Positions 1 through 10,100 of a stretch of DNA of 11,838 nucleotides are shown here, piece after piece. Made by a program: the position numbers and the translations under genes. Position 1 is the stretch's first letter. Every line of letters begins with the position of its first letter. The stretch spans positions 19,522 to 31,359 of the forward strand of contig NWUY0300011909.1 of the NCBI GenBank assembly GCA_004151065.3, written 5' to 3'. The notes beneath the pieces were generated by a model, which had not been told where the DNA came from, did not search any database, and worked only from the letters and a program-made list of their open reading frames with translations. The DNA comes from Larix sibirica (Eukaryota > Streptophyta > Pinopsida > Pinales > Pinaceae).

Positions 1-499
1 CTCAGGGTAAGCATGAGGCTTCTAAAAACTAGGCCGACGGCCAGGCTCATTTCAAGCAGCGAAACCCTAACCATCAACTTAACCAACATTATAAGTAACT
101 CAACCCCCACAACGGGATAAACCCCACCCGAGGCATGCAGGATTGGGCAAGTTACCTGGAAAACTAGAGGATCTTCATTCTCCCTCGTTTCTCTCAGATT
201 TGGTTGTGGGAGTCACCCCAAGTGCTTCTCACCCCCACCACCTCCGTCTTACCTACAAAATACATTAAAACAAAGTTAAACATGGTAAAAGAAACTTGCA
301 TAATCGAATTAATAACCACAGTGAATATTATAGGAAGTTGACACATTACCTATGGTGGAAGTGAAGGCATAGCTACGCTTCACCTGAGCAAAGAAAAGAG
401 AAACATGAAGGTGTTAGACGTTGCTTACAATTATCACATAATAATCATTTTTACAGGTTAAAGCATGGAAGTTTATAGGCAGAGGGTGATGCTTCTTAC
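1..499. other. Non-coding or unidentified left edge
   Basis: Apart from the exon-like segment at 350-383, I see no protein remnant, RNA gene or mobile-element end here. Confidence 0.4.
350..383 (-). other. Exon-like segment bounded by good splice sites
   Basis: A long pyrimidine tract with TTTGCTCAG| precedes 34 nt that end at ACCATAG|GTAATG on the minus strand. Only phase 0 is open (VKRSYAFTSTI), which does not match the phase-2 end of the segment at 500-570. A third piece may start after TTTTGTAG near 254. No coding function is assigned. Confidence 0.2.
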
Positions 500-570
500 C
501 TTTGTATGCGTGGGCGGATGGGCAGCATCTCCCTGTTTCCATTCACTAGCTCACTGTGGGTCGCAGCCAT
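500..570 (-). other. Exon-like segment, possible first coding exon of an unknown gene
   Basis: On the minus strand, ATG at 570-568 opens 23 codons (MAATHSELVNGNREMLPIRP, then RIQ) plus two bases, ending at a consensus-like donor CAAAG|GTAAGA. The composition looks protein-like, but I do not recognise the product. The next exon-like segment (383-350) gives an immediate stop if joined in phase, so this is a broken gene, an untranslated leader or a coincidence. Confidence 0.25.
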
Positions 571-788
571 ACCACTGTAATCTCATGGCGTGAATCCATC
601 TGCATCGAGAAGGAGCTCTTGGTCAGACCCATCACAACAACAATGAACTCATTCGAAGGCCAACCATTAACAAGTGCTGCATGACCGGGGTTGGAAGGTG
701 GTGCTCACCACTGAAACCGGNTATGACCCTCAAAAGTTTTCCTTAGAAACTTGCTGGAGCAGGGGTCTATGGTCATGATCTTTCTGCA

Positions 789-1307
789 TCCGCAATGCGG
801 ATTGCGGATTGCGGAGTTAGGGGACCAACCATTAGTGGTGCGCGGAATTCCGGCTTTCCGCACCCGCAAAGTGGATTGCCGGATTGCAGGAATTGGAAGA
901 GGATTTCCACGGGGGTTGGCGCATTGGCCATCCGCAAGCGGGTTGTGGAATGCGGATTGCGAGGAGGTGGTTTGTCCCTGGATTCGAATTATGCTTTCTG
1001 CAGTTCTGACATCCGCAACATGGCTTGCGGATTGCGGAATTGCGGAGGAGAAAATCTCCGAGACAACGTTTTAGGAATCCAGAATCCCGAGTTCCGCAAG
1101 CGGGTTGCGGAACTGCAAAGGGTGGACAGGAAAACTTCGAGGTCGTGAATTGGATTCCGGCATCTGACTTCCGCACTATGGATTGCGGAAGTCGGGAATG
1201 CCAATTCGTCGGTGAGATGGATTTGGCAACCCGAGTTCTGAATCCCGATTGCGGGTTGCGGGTTGCGGGAAGGAGGTTGCGGGTTGCAGATTCGATCCCA
1301 TTGCGGT
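789..1307. repeat. Cluster of TTGCGGA/TTGCGGG heptamers in both orientations
   Basis: Exact TTGCGG[A/G] starts at 802, 809, 1025, 1032, 1040, 1105, 1183, 1249, 1256, 1263 and 1277. The reverse complement starts at 789, 863, 931, 1012 and 1093. Several are in perfect 7-bp tandem (802-815, 1025-1038, 1249-1269), and many one-mismatch copies lie between them. The block is GC-richer than its flanks. Open frames across it on both strands follow from the repeat and carry no recognised domain. Confidence 0.8.
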
Positions 1308-1356
1308 TGTGTATGAAAATGGAGGAATTTGGTTTTTTTAAAAATGTACAGAGGGT

Positions 1357-1386
1357 CTCCCATGGCCTCTGAAGGCCATCAGGGAG
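1357..1386. repeat. Imperfect hairpin next to the heptamer cluster
   Basis: CTCCC-ATGGCCT (1357-1368), loop CTGA (1369-1372), AGGCCAT-CA-GGGAG (1373-1386). This is a 12-bp stem with a 2-nt bulge and a perfect 7-bp inner stem. Confidence 0.65.
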
Positions 1387-1389
1387 GTC

Positions 1390-2265
1390 AGGGAACGTGA
1401 CAAGCCACATGGCAAGTTAAGAACATGCAAATAAAATGTGGGGAATTGAGTTAGAGAATCATTCATTCATCATTCTTATAGTCATTTCCAATATCCTTCT
1501 TGTTGGGAGGAATTGAGGAAAAGAGAGGGTAAAATAGAGCTATGTAGTTAAATTGAGCCTCCATGTGTGTTGATGCCAATACCATAAAAAATGGGTGTTG
1601 ATGATTCTCATACCATTGTGAGAGGAAACTTGAATTACAACTAAGATCCCTAGAGTCTTAGTCGTGATATTCCTTGGCCAGCTTGTGTTGGAGCACTAGA
1701 GGGGAATTGGGATAGCTTAGGGGATTGCATGCAAAGAAGGATATCTCACTCCTGGTGTTGTGCATGTTGAAGGGGAATATTGTTGGTCGATTGGGATAGT
1801 TGTAGAGGGGGTTTTGGCACCAAGGAGTTTTTAAGGTGTGGCTTGTGCAGGAAACTATAGAACTCACTTTTGTGGAATGGTAGCCTCAACTCTTGGGATG
1901 GCCTCTGTCATAGAGAGTTTAAGTGTGACAAAGTGCCTAAGGTTGGGAGGGATATCCTTCATTTCAAGCCAATTGGAGGACTGTTACCATATATATAAGT
2001 GTTATGGATCTATTTTATAAAATGTCAATTTAGTTTATGTTCTATTATGCATTGTATTATTGGCCAATTTTCTCTGTTTGGTGTGCTTGGAATTAAATTG
2101 CATAATGATGGAATAAATTATGATAGAGCTTCTTGTATTGAGGCTGAATTTTAAGTACTAAAGCCTATTGTAGCTTTGTTCTCTATTGTTGAAATGCTAC
2201 AACCAACTAGAGGATTTGATTTTGTTATCAAAGGAGAAATTTTATGGTGATATTGAGGTACCCCA
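1390..2265. other. Unidentified intergenic stretch with an LTR-like start
   Basis: No coding region is supported. A purine run (AAGGGGAATAT, 1770-1780) precedes TGTTGGTCGATTGGG at 1781, and a strong TATATATAAG lies about 207 nt further on (1989-1998). This layout resembles a polypurine tract, LTR start and LTR promoter, but no matching second LTR is present. Confidence 0.3.
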
Positions 2266-2283
2266 TAGCCTTGACAGTGAGAA

Positions 2284-2937
2284 AAGGCTAATTGGTATGT
2301 GATAAGAGTCTACTATGAGGAGAGCTTTGCTCCAATTGCATGGAGGGATACTTCTATTAAGATCATTATGTCTTTAGCATCATTTTTTGGTTGACAGTGA
2401 TATCCGATTGATGTTAAGATAACCTTCCTTAATTCCCTGGTTGAGGAAGAAGTATACATTAATCCATGAAAATGGTTTGAGGTGCAAGGGCAAGATAACC
2501 ATGTATGCAAATTGAATAAATCCCTTTACACGTTGAAGCAAGCATCCCGTGCTTGGGACTTCATAATTGATGAGTACTTGTTAGGTTTGGGCTTCACCGA
2601 AACTACTACATATCTTAATTTTTATTATCTATGTAATATGCTTGTTTTGGTTCTATATGTAGATGATATGATACTTACATGGAGTTCATAGAAGCTCATT
2701 GAAATGTACAAGGTTTAGTCAGCACAAGAATTTGACATGAAGGACATTGGATTGATGCACTATTTCTTTGCTTTATAGGTGTGGCAAAGCATAGATGGTG
2801 TTTTACTTGGGCAGGGAAAATACATAATTGAGATGTTGAAAATATTCTAGATGATGGATCGTAAACCCTTGACCACTCCTTTGACATCAAATCTGCAGTT
2901 GCATGTTAACTTGCATTCAGATTTGGTAGATCTTTGA
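2284..2937 (+). pseudogene. Copia reverse transcriptase segment with eight nonsense codons
   Basis: One frame holds across 654 nt, with stops at 2392, 2398, 2467, 2689, 2716, 2776, 2848 and 2935. Recognisable pieces are EESFAPIA, PIDVKITFLNSLVEEEVYI, VCKLNKSLYTLKQASRAW, the catalytic LYVDD (2653-2667; YVDD at 2656-2667), DMKDIGLMHYF and GQGKYIIEMLK. The catalytic Asp pair is still encoded. No start codon or upstream pol sequence is present. Confidence 0.9.
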
Positions 2938-3594
2938 TGTATAGGTAGTTGATTGGATCCTCGATGTATCTAGATAAAACAAGCATTGAGATATATAGAT
3001 CTACTCCAATGAACACCTTAAGCCAGTGAGTGGTTGAGTTGACAAAGATTCACTGGATAACCACAAAACATGTGCTCTTATATTGGAAAGGCACAATACA
3101 TTATAGTTGAGTTGACAAAGATGTTGACTTGATGCTACGTGGATTCATTGATTTTGACTAAGCAAAAGATCCACATGATAGGAAGAGTGCTTTAGGGCGT
3201 TGCTTCAGTTTGGGTCCAATGGTGGTTCCCTAGTTTAGCAAGAAGCAATGTTCAATGGCACTCATTTTAGTGGAGACAAAGTGCATTGTAGCAAGCACTG
3301 TTAGTTGTGAATCCATCTAGTTTCAAAAATTGTTTTCCAAACTGACAAGTGAGATGTTGGAGCCTATTGTGGTCCACTGTGACACCCAAAGTTGTATCAA
3401 ACTCTCTAAGAATCCAATAATCCATGATCGCTCCAAGCACATCGACATCATGTACCATTTTCTCATGGATAGGGTTCAAAAGGGAGCAGTTGCTATTGAG
3501 TATATTTGGAATCTGGATAGATCAACAAGTTGTAGATATCTCGACTAAGCCCTTGGCCAAGGGGAAGCTCAAGATGTTTAAGGAGAAACTTCAT
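2937..3594 (+). pseudogene. Copia connection and RNase H segment, copy 1
   Basis: After a frame change near 2937 the reading continues with LIGSSMYL, KHVLLYWKGTIHYS, DRKSALGRCFSLG, FSKKQCSMAL and then HCDTQSCIKLSKNPIIHD.SKHIDIMYHFL, the typical copia RNase H tail. Stops include TAG codons where the family has Trp (after VVP, and before FQKL). A further frame break occurs near 3510, after which DQQVVDISTKPLAKGKLKMF is readable in another frame. Confidence 0.88.
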
Positions 3595-3965
3595 GGTGTT
3601 GCTTCGGTTTGGATCCAACGGTGGTCCCCTAGTTTAGCAAGAAACAAATTTCAATGGCATTGAGTTTAGCAGAGGCAGAGTACATGATTGAAAGCATCGC
3701 TAGTTGTGAAGCCACCTAGTTTTGCAAATTGATGGCAAAAGTAAGATGTTGGAGCCTATTGTGGTCTACTGTGACACCCGAAGTTGTATCAAACTCTCTA
3801 AGAATCCAGGATTCCATGATTGCTCCAAGCACATTGACATCATGTACCATTTTCTCATGGATAGGTTTCAGAAGGGAGCAATTGCTATAGAGTATATTTG
3901 GACAGATCAACAGGTTGACTAAGCCCCTAGCAAAGGGGAAGTTCAAGATGTTTAAGGAGAAACTT
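3196..3965 (+). repeat. Tandem duplication, unit about 375-400 bp, inside the copia remnant
   Basis: Unit 1 is 3196-3591 and unit 2 is 3595-3965. Both begin GG[C/T]GTTGCTTC and end AAGGAGAAACTT. The junction joins the end of RNase H (KEKL) to an earlier internal point (the GCCF.LG region), as unequal exchange or replication slippage would produce. Confidence 0.9.
3595..3965 (+). pseudogene. Copia RNase H segment, tandem copy 2
   Basis: This segment repeats 3196-3591 with scattered substitutions and small indels. It carries LAEAEYM, which is better preserved than in copy 1, YCDTRSCIKLSKNP and the IDIMYHFLMDRFQKGAIAIEY tail. It lacks 11 nt (the copy 1 stretch TAGATATCTCG) near 3917. It shares with copy 1 the TAG in the VVP.FSKK position and the TAG before the F.KL position. 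Confidence 0.9.
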
Positions 3966-4130
3966 GGATTGGTGAAGAACACTTTCCTTAGTAAGAGTCT
4001 CTGTTAGATTGTACCTCGGATAGTCTTTTGCAACTCTAGGCACATTGGTGAATAGTATGGGCACTTCAATAGGATAGGGAAGGTGCACTTCTTCAGCGGT
4101 TCAGTGCACTAATTTTGAGGGAGTAATCAA

Positions 4131-4599
4131 TGTTATAAGTGTGGATTGTTATTCTACCTTCAACAATCTATTCTCAGTGGTTTGCATGTTGTTTCTCAGT
4201 GAAGTAAAAGAGGGCACGTGTCGTTGAATGTGTTATCTTCAGTTTTATTACACAGTTTTCTAATTTTAGCTTAAGTCTAAGTTGAATTTGATGCATGCAG
4301 TGTAGTAGGTAGGGCACATGCTTGCATGCCTCAGATCATCTTTAAGTATGGCACTGTTGTGCAGCTGTCCAGAGTCATTGTACTTATTCTTCTTCTCAGT
4401 CTATAGAAGAGAAAGCAAGGTTTTTCAAGGAAAAAAAAGAGAAAGCAAGGTATATGTCTAGTCATTCAATGTTTGAACAGAAAACAGTGAATTACTTTGT
4501 TCTTGTTTTCCTATAGCGTATTTCATTTCAGAATTAATGAGCAAGCAGTGACAGATTTTGACAGTACAGCAACTGAATTTGTGTGTTCTACTTTTAACA
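4131..4599 (+). mobile_element. Possible 3' LTR of the copia element
   Basis: About 125 nt after the end of pol, a purine-rich run (TTTTGAGGGAGTAA, 4114-4127) precedes TGTTATAAGTGTGG, a typical TG start for a copia LTR. A plausible CA end lies at 4598-4599 but is not proven. The 5' LTR is missing from the truncated element, so the ends cannot be confirmed by comparison here. Confidence 0.35.
4408..4451 (+). repeat. 14-bp direct repeat, 30 bp apart
   Basis: AGAGAAAGCAAGGT occurs at 4408-4421 and 4438-4451, separated by an A-rich run. It lies inside the possible LTR and looks like a local slippage duplication. Confidence 0.7.
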
Positions 4600-6439
4600 G
4601 TGATTTAGCAACTATGCTGTAATTCTGGTGTTTTTCCTGCTTAATAACCATGGTGTTATTTAGGACAGACCTGTGAGTTCTCATTTTAAGTTTTCTTCAG
4701 TATGTGATTGTAGACTTTAGCATTATTAGAACACCCGTTTTGAGTGGCTTTCAGGTTCAGTGATCTAGTATTTTAAGAATTCTTTTAGTGCAAAGTCTGC
4801 TGACCATGTTTTTGGATCTAATCGAGACAGGAAGCTGCAAACCACAGAGCTCAAGGAGTGGATGCTCAAGATTTGCTGGAGGCAGTCAAGAATTTGTTCA
4901 TTTGTTGGTTCCCAATAATACATTTGAAGATGAGAGATATCGTACTTCCATCAGCGTTTTGGAGGAAACTGCCTTCTCAGTGGATAGCTTAAACTAGGAG
5001 CTCAGGTTATAACGGCCAATCAAAATTTATACCAACTCTTTGAATTCACTACACAACTCACTAAAGCTGAAAATTTTGCAGAAGAGGCTTACATAAATAG
5101 TGAAAACAGACCATGGCAGGTCTTGGATGCCGTGGGGAACCTGTTGGAAAACTTTAAAATCAATTAAAGATTAGGAACCTGGAAGAAGAATATATGGCTA
5201 AACAGAATGATGAAACAAGCATAGGATGGAATTGAAAGGGAGGAAACCAGAGGTCATAATTATAACCCTCATTCTCTGTGGGCTAGCATTTTACTATGTG
5301 GACATGATATGTTTAAAGTGCTGTGGAGATTGATAAATTTAAAAGTTTAAACCCACTATTAAGGTTGAACATATAGCACAAATGAAGGTTATAATTATAG
5401 CACAAATGAACATATAGTTGGAGTCTAGAACTGGATACAGTGGATAGGAAACATGCATGTTTTATGATCAGTAGTTATTGCAGTGGAAGATAGCATCTAG
5501 TTAAAACAAATTGAAGAATTGGGTTGCAAACAGCTCATAGGGATTTGATAGCAGAATATGAATGGAAATTGATGGAACATCCCTGCAGCTTGAAATACAG
5601 AGTTAAGTAAGGCTAGGATGTAACAATCAATTACGGAATGCATAAGGAGCAGTTATTCAATTGGAAGACAACTAATTAAGAGACAGACTACAACAAGACA
5701 ATGTAACTTTCTGTTAAGGTGTGACTCATGAGATCCAACCTGAGGTTTAACCAAAGATTCACTGATTACTATAGATTGTGGTGTGAGGAGTTTTCTAGGT
5801 AACGGTTGAGATGAACTCCCAATGATACTACAATAATATATTACATGTGTTGTCAAATGCACATGCTTATATCAAATGCATTGTTTCTTATCTGTTAATT
5901 CTCACTAGCCATGTCTGAGTATTCTTTGTAAGAGCAGCATATCCTTGTGCACTCTGGAGAGCCACCAATAGATGTATTAACATGTGAGTTCCATTCCGCA
6001 TCTCCCATCCCTCAGACTCCCTTTAGGCTCAAATGCAACTCGATCAGAATAGGTCTATTTCTGAACACTAACAGTTTGTTTGAGCCCGGGCATCTTGTCC
6101 TTACATTTGACTTGTATATAGAAAGTAGTTGTATTATTATAGTCTTGTCATATTAAAATGTCACAATGAGATGTGCTTTGTTTAAGTGCCTTCTTGTTTT
6201 CAAAGAATGCTTCAGCTTTAATAAAAAACTTGTTATATGCCATTTGAATTATACCTATGAATACTCTCGCTTCTGTGGTACACTAAACAACTAATCTTGA
6301 AGAATTTGTCAAGATTATACATGAAAATTTAAAAGAATTGAGAGCTATCTTGAATAGGAATATTTACAGCTATTTGCCTGTATTTCTTCTATGGATGAGG
6401 ATAGGAAGTGAACTTGGAATAAAAGCAATCCCCCTATAA
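4600..6439. other. Intergenic DNA without a supported gene
   Basis: AT-rich, with short open frames lacking recognisable motifs. The longest in-frame stretch I noticed by eye (4988-5167, plus strand, 59 codons) has no ATG and no known domain. The region separates the copia remnant from the 3' end of the MACPF gene. Confidence 0.6.
5367..5417 (+). repeat. Short imperfect tandem repeat, 24-bp period
   Basis: TATAGCACAAATGAA occurs at 5372-5386 and 5396-5410, and GAACATATAG flanks the pair at 5367-5376 and 5408-5417. It looks like a local duplication. Confidence 0.65.
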
Positions 6440-7153
6440 TCATCCCCAAGAAGTAGGTGATCTCTCACTACAATAATTCAGAAGAGAAAACTTGACCTGT
6501 AAAGATATTTTGCCTCTGTCAACATCCAGTTTGGCTGCGGTCACCAGCCAATGCCCAGGCATATCCTGAGGTCCCTTGCTAACTTCAGCAGTGTCTACAA
6601 ACTTTAGAAGCTTCTGAGATCGGACAGGAACAGGCGGGCCATCAGGATAAATACCTGAATTCAGCACAATTGGGACTGGCTTTGGTGGGGGTGCTGATGT
6701 AGAAAAAGTGGTGCTGAGCGTTGAAAAGAATCTTGATCTCTGTGAAACTGCAGGTGCATGGCCCCAAACAGACTTCTGAATGCTACAGTTTGGTAGCCTA
6801 GTGTAAAGCAGCCTCAGATGTAAAACACTTTTAGTCCAGCCAGCTCTCACTTGAAGTTGTGCACCAGTCACAACAAAGACACCACCTGCTCCTTGATCCC
6901 AGCTAGGGTCATATTTGACAGCAACTGTGCATACATGCGAGTAGCTTTTCCATTGGACAGGCTCAAAGTACTTGCTGTCCCCTTCATCTGACCCTTGCCA
7001 CCTTGATGGCTCGGAAAAAACAGTTTCATCCCAGAATGGCTGAAGAACCCGTGGGAGACTAGAAAGATGCTGGACATGTATAGCCAACCGGTTACATTTT
7101 TTTCCCTCGAGATACAATCGTAACCCAATTACAGGTCTTCTACCGACAGTAAC
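6440..7153 (-). CDS. MACPF gene, last exon (residues 379-615)
   Basis: The acceptor ATACAG|GTTACTGTC opens VTVGRRPVIGLRLYLEGKKC, followed by NRLAIHVQHLSSLP, a SHVCTVAVKYDPSW segment and VTGAQLQV, then a Pro-rich linker (APPPKPVPI) before the C-terminal block. The final 12 residues (NYCSERSPTSWG) extend past the usual conserved end. Stop TGA. No clear AATAAA signal follows on this strand within 300 nt. Confidence 0.94.
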   Translation of the reverse strand, partial: VTVGRRPVIGLRLYLEGKKCNRLAIHVQHLSSLPRVLQPFWDETVFSEPSRWQGSDEGDSKYFEPVQWKSYSHVCTVAVKYDPSWDQGAGGVFVVTGAQLQVRAGWTKSVLHLRLLYTRLPNCSIQKSVWGHAPAVSQRSRFFSTLSTTFSTSAPPPKPVPIVLNSGIYPDGPPVPVRSQKLLKFVDTAEVSKGPQDMPGHWLVTAAKLDVDRGKISLQVKFSLLNYCSERSPTSWG

Positions 7154-10100
7154 CTGTATATATTGATATAAGTCGCTTCAAAAGTTTAGAATTACAAAAT
7201 TAGGTGTATGAACCAGAAGCATTCTTAAAATGCTTTGCATCCTCTCTGAGAGGCTCTATTGTGATGGAATTTATCAATGCTTTTCACAAAATTATTATGC
7301 AATATACTATTTGACCCAGTCTACTAGAAAAGGCCAAGGATGGACTTCCAATGTGGCATATTAAGTGTGAAACTAGAAATTACTTCTGTCATTTCAGATG
7401 AATTAAGAGAGAGGAAATACCTGAACTGTGCGAACATAAAGTCTGGGGCCCATAAAGCTGAACTGTAATGAAGGACAGGATACTTTTTTTGTGGGAGGTC
7501 CAAGGGGTAGCTCATTGTAAACTGGGGCCCATTGCCGAGGAACTTGGAACTCCAAGAAATACTGCAGGTCATCAGTGGATGGTTTGTCTGCAGAGGTAAA
7601 TAAAGATAAAAAATTAAAATTAACTCACATGACTCAGACATCACATTCCTCTTCTATGGGAACCTGTATCGTGTGTAAATCAGATTGATACATAATACAT
7701 ATTTGTCCATGAGAACAAAACCTATAGCAGAAGAAAGGTACAGAATAAAATATATGTTCACACTTCACTTAATAAAAATCAAACTATGACAATATTGGAC
7801 TTTGAGCATATATTTAAATAGGGACTTTTGCCCCAAAAGGAAAAAATGGAATGAATGACAATATTGCAATCACCAACTCTGGTTGCATGGCTCTATTATA
7901 TTCGAAGGATGATAAAATCTTCATGCCCCTGATTTGGTGCACTAATGGTTAGGTAAACATTGAAAACATTTCCTGTAGCCTGTTTAGATGTAATGGAAGT
8001 TGTTAGTTGCTTGTCAATTTAACAAGGCTCTCAAAGTCACAGCAGAATTGCAATTATTACACGGTGACCCCTAATTTGGAGCAAATTCTGATTTGAAAAA
8101 GTCCCTTCCAGAGCTAATACAAACCAGGTTGACCAACAAATATTAAAAAATCTACTATGTATATTACTATATACCAATATCTTCCATCATTCTTGAGGGA
8201 ATAATAGCTAATCTAGAAGAAATAATCTTCAGAGGGACTGTTAGAATAGCTATCCCCTAATCTCATTTTGTACACAGCCATAATTCCTGCCATCTGTATG
8301 AGCTGTCATGCAGAGAGTGGGATGCAGATGATCGGGGCAGAGATTTAAGTTTTTCTAAAGTCTGTGATAGCCTTTTGATACACATGCCTGCAGGGCCTAT
8401 ATTTCACTCTATTCTGCTCGTGTTTCTTCACAAAGAAATTTAAATCCTTCACTTATTTTATAATCAAAAGTTCAAAATCCATATGCTTAAATTATTCAAA
8501 CAGCACTTACAACGCAGGTATAGATTGATAGCATGACTTAAGAAACCGCTGCCAACAACCCCTGTCAAAAGGGATGTAATGGGAACCAGTGAGAAAAGTA
8601 TTGCATCTGGATGGTCAGGTACAGTACGAAGCCAATCACCGTGATTGCGTATATCTATAATTCCACCCCTTTTAGAGCAAAAGATTGTCAATCCCTGCAA
8701 CATTTGTATCAAGTCTACTGAGAACCACTGATGCCAATCACATATGTTCATAATATCATATAACTGCTCTCCTCAATTTATTCTTATTAACTAGACGTAA
8801 AGGAAGCAAGAATTTTAATTTTTGAGCTTGGGCATGTTCTCCTACTACAAAATAGAATGGTTTCCATCTATAATCCAGCACAACTTCTACATAAAGCACT
8901 TAAAATCACGATCATAATTGAATGGCATGTGCAAAGGGCATTTGCAATGAAAATTATGATACAGAGGGAACACGTTACTTACATCTTTGCTAGATGTGGA
9001 AGAAAGTCTGCCTACGTGCACAGGATTTGTAGACTGTAAAATGTTGCTAAAAACCTCTGGAACCTGAATGTTGAATATATGAAATCATTGAGATGCAACC
9101 ATCTTAAAGTGGATTTGATAGAAAATGATTAATGAGTGGAACTTGAGAAAAGTAATGGGTGGAACTCAAGAACACATTCAGACACCTTACCTTCTGTCTG
9201 CTTTCTCTCTTATTATTACGCAAGGGCGAAAGGCTACGGCCCTCTGAAAATAATTTATCTCCGAGATTTTCCAAATGATTTTTAAGTTCAGCAGGTGGAA
9301 TACTGGACGTAGGAGTCTGCCTTACAAACACCACGTCCTGACCTCCAATTACTACCGACACAATAATGTGTGTTCCGAATTTTTCAATAAACCTACAGAA
9401 GGAAACACACTTATCTTTTGCATTCAAATAAACAGCGTTGAACAGACTCTAATGCCATCTATTTTCTTTGTTGTAGTCAACAATAATCTATGTGATTCTC
9501 TACGCACAAAGAAAATCTTAACAGTTATTCTTTTACCAATGAGCAACTTCCCAACAAATTTCCAAATTTCGGATTTTCTGACAAAACCCTCTACTCCAAA
9601 ATTTATATAAGATGTTAAGATTTAATTAATGTAGATGATAAAACACTGGTTTTTATTTGGATCTAAGATTTGAAAACAAAACCCGCCATCTGCTCTTAAC
9701 TATTAAAGATTTAGACAATTAAAAGCATTGGAATTAGAAGGAATAAGAGCCGACCCACACAAACCTGGCAAGGGCTGCAGGATCCCAATTGGAAGGAACA
9801 GCCGATTTGACTTCTTCCTTGAGGATGAGTGGCGTCCTTGTAAGGTGCAGATGATATAGAGAAATAGAGTAGCCATCAAAGGCCAGGTGTTTGGTCTCTG
9901 TAGCATCTTGCAACCAGGATCCACTGAAATCAAACAGAGCATTGAAGCTGCCAGAGGGGATCTTCCCTTGTATAGAGGACCTCTGATTGAATAGCTCAGA
10001 CATCTGTTTATAAAACATTCAAGAAACATTACTGTTAAATTCTTCGCTTTTAAGATAATAATAATAAAAATTGCAGCCTAACTAGAAACTAAGACTTGGG

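Larger units (their letters stand above)
2270..4005 (+). pseudogene. Decayed Ty1/copia pol remnant (reverse transcriptase and RNase H)
   Basis: The fragment starts inside the reverse transcriptase domain (EESFAPIA at 2317-2340) and ends with the usual copia C-terminus (KLGLVKNTFLSK, about 3960-4000). The order RT, connection, RNase H is normal. Gag, protease and integrase are absent, so the element is 5'-truncated. Many in-frame stops, a frame change near 2937, further frame breaks in the RNase H part and a tandem duplication make it non-functional. The family is confident; the lineage within Copia is not. Confidence 0.92.

Noticed and set aside
1284-1300. TTCGATCCC resembling a tRNA B box
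   Set aside because: No A box at the right distance and no cloverleaf; it falls in the heptamer cluster.
832-1410. Long open frame (192 codons) on the minus strand, with overlapping open frames of 107-124 codons on both strands
   Set aside because: They lie over the TTGCGGR heptamer cluster, which keeps several frames open at once. The translations show only repeat-driven patterns and no domain.
4988-5167. 59-codon open stretch on the plus strand with an acidic, helix-like translation
   Set aside because: There is no ATG, no convincing splice borders and no recognised family. Such lengths arise by chance.
7324-7644. 106-codon minus-strand frame across exon 6
   Set aside because: It is in a different frame from the one that continues exons 5 and 7 and matches the MACPF family; it is a shadow.
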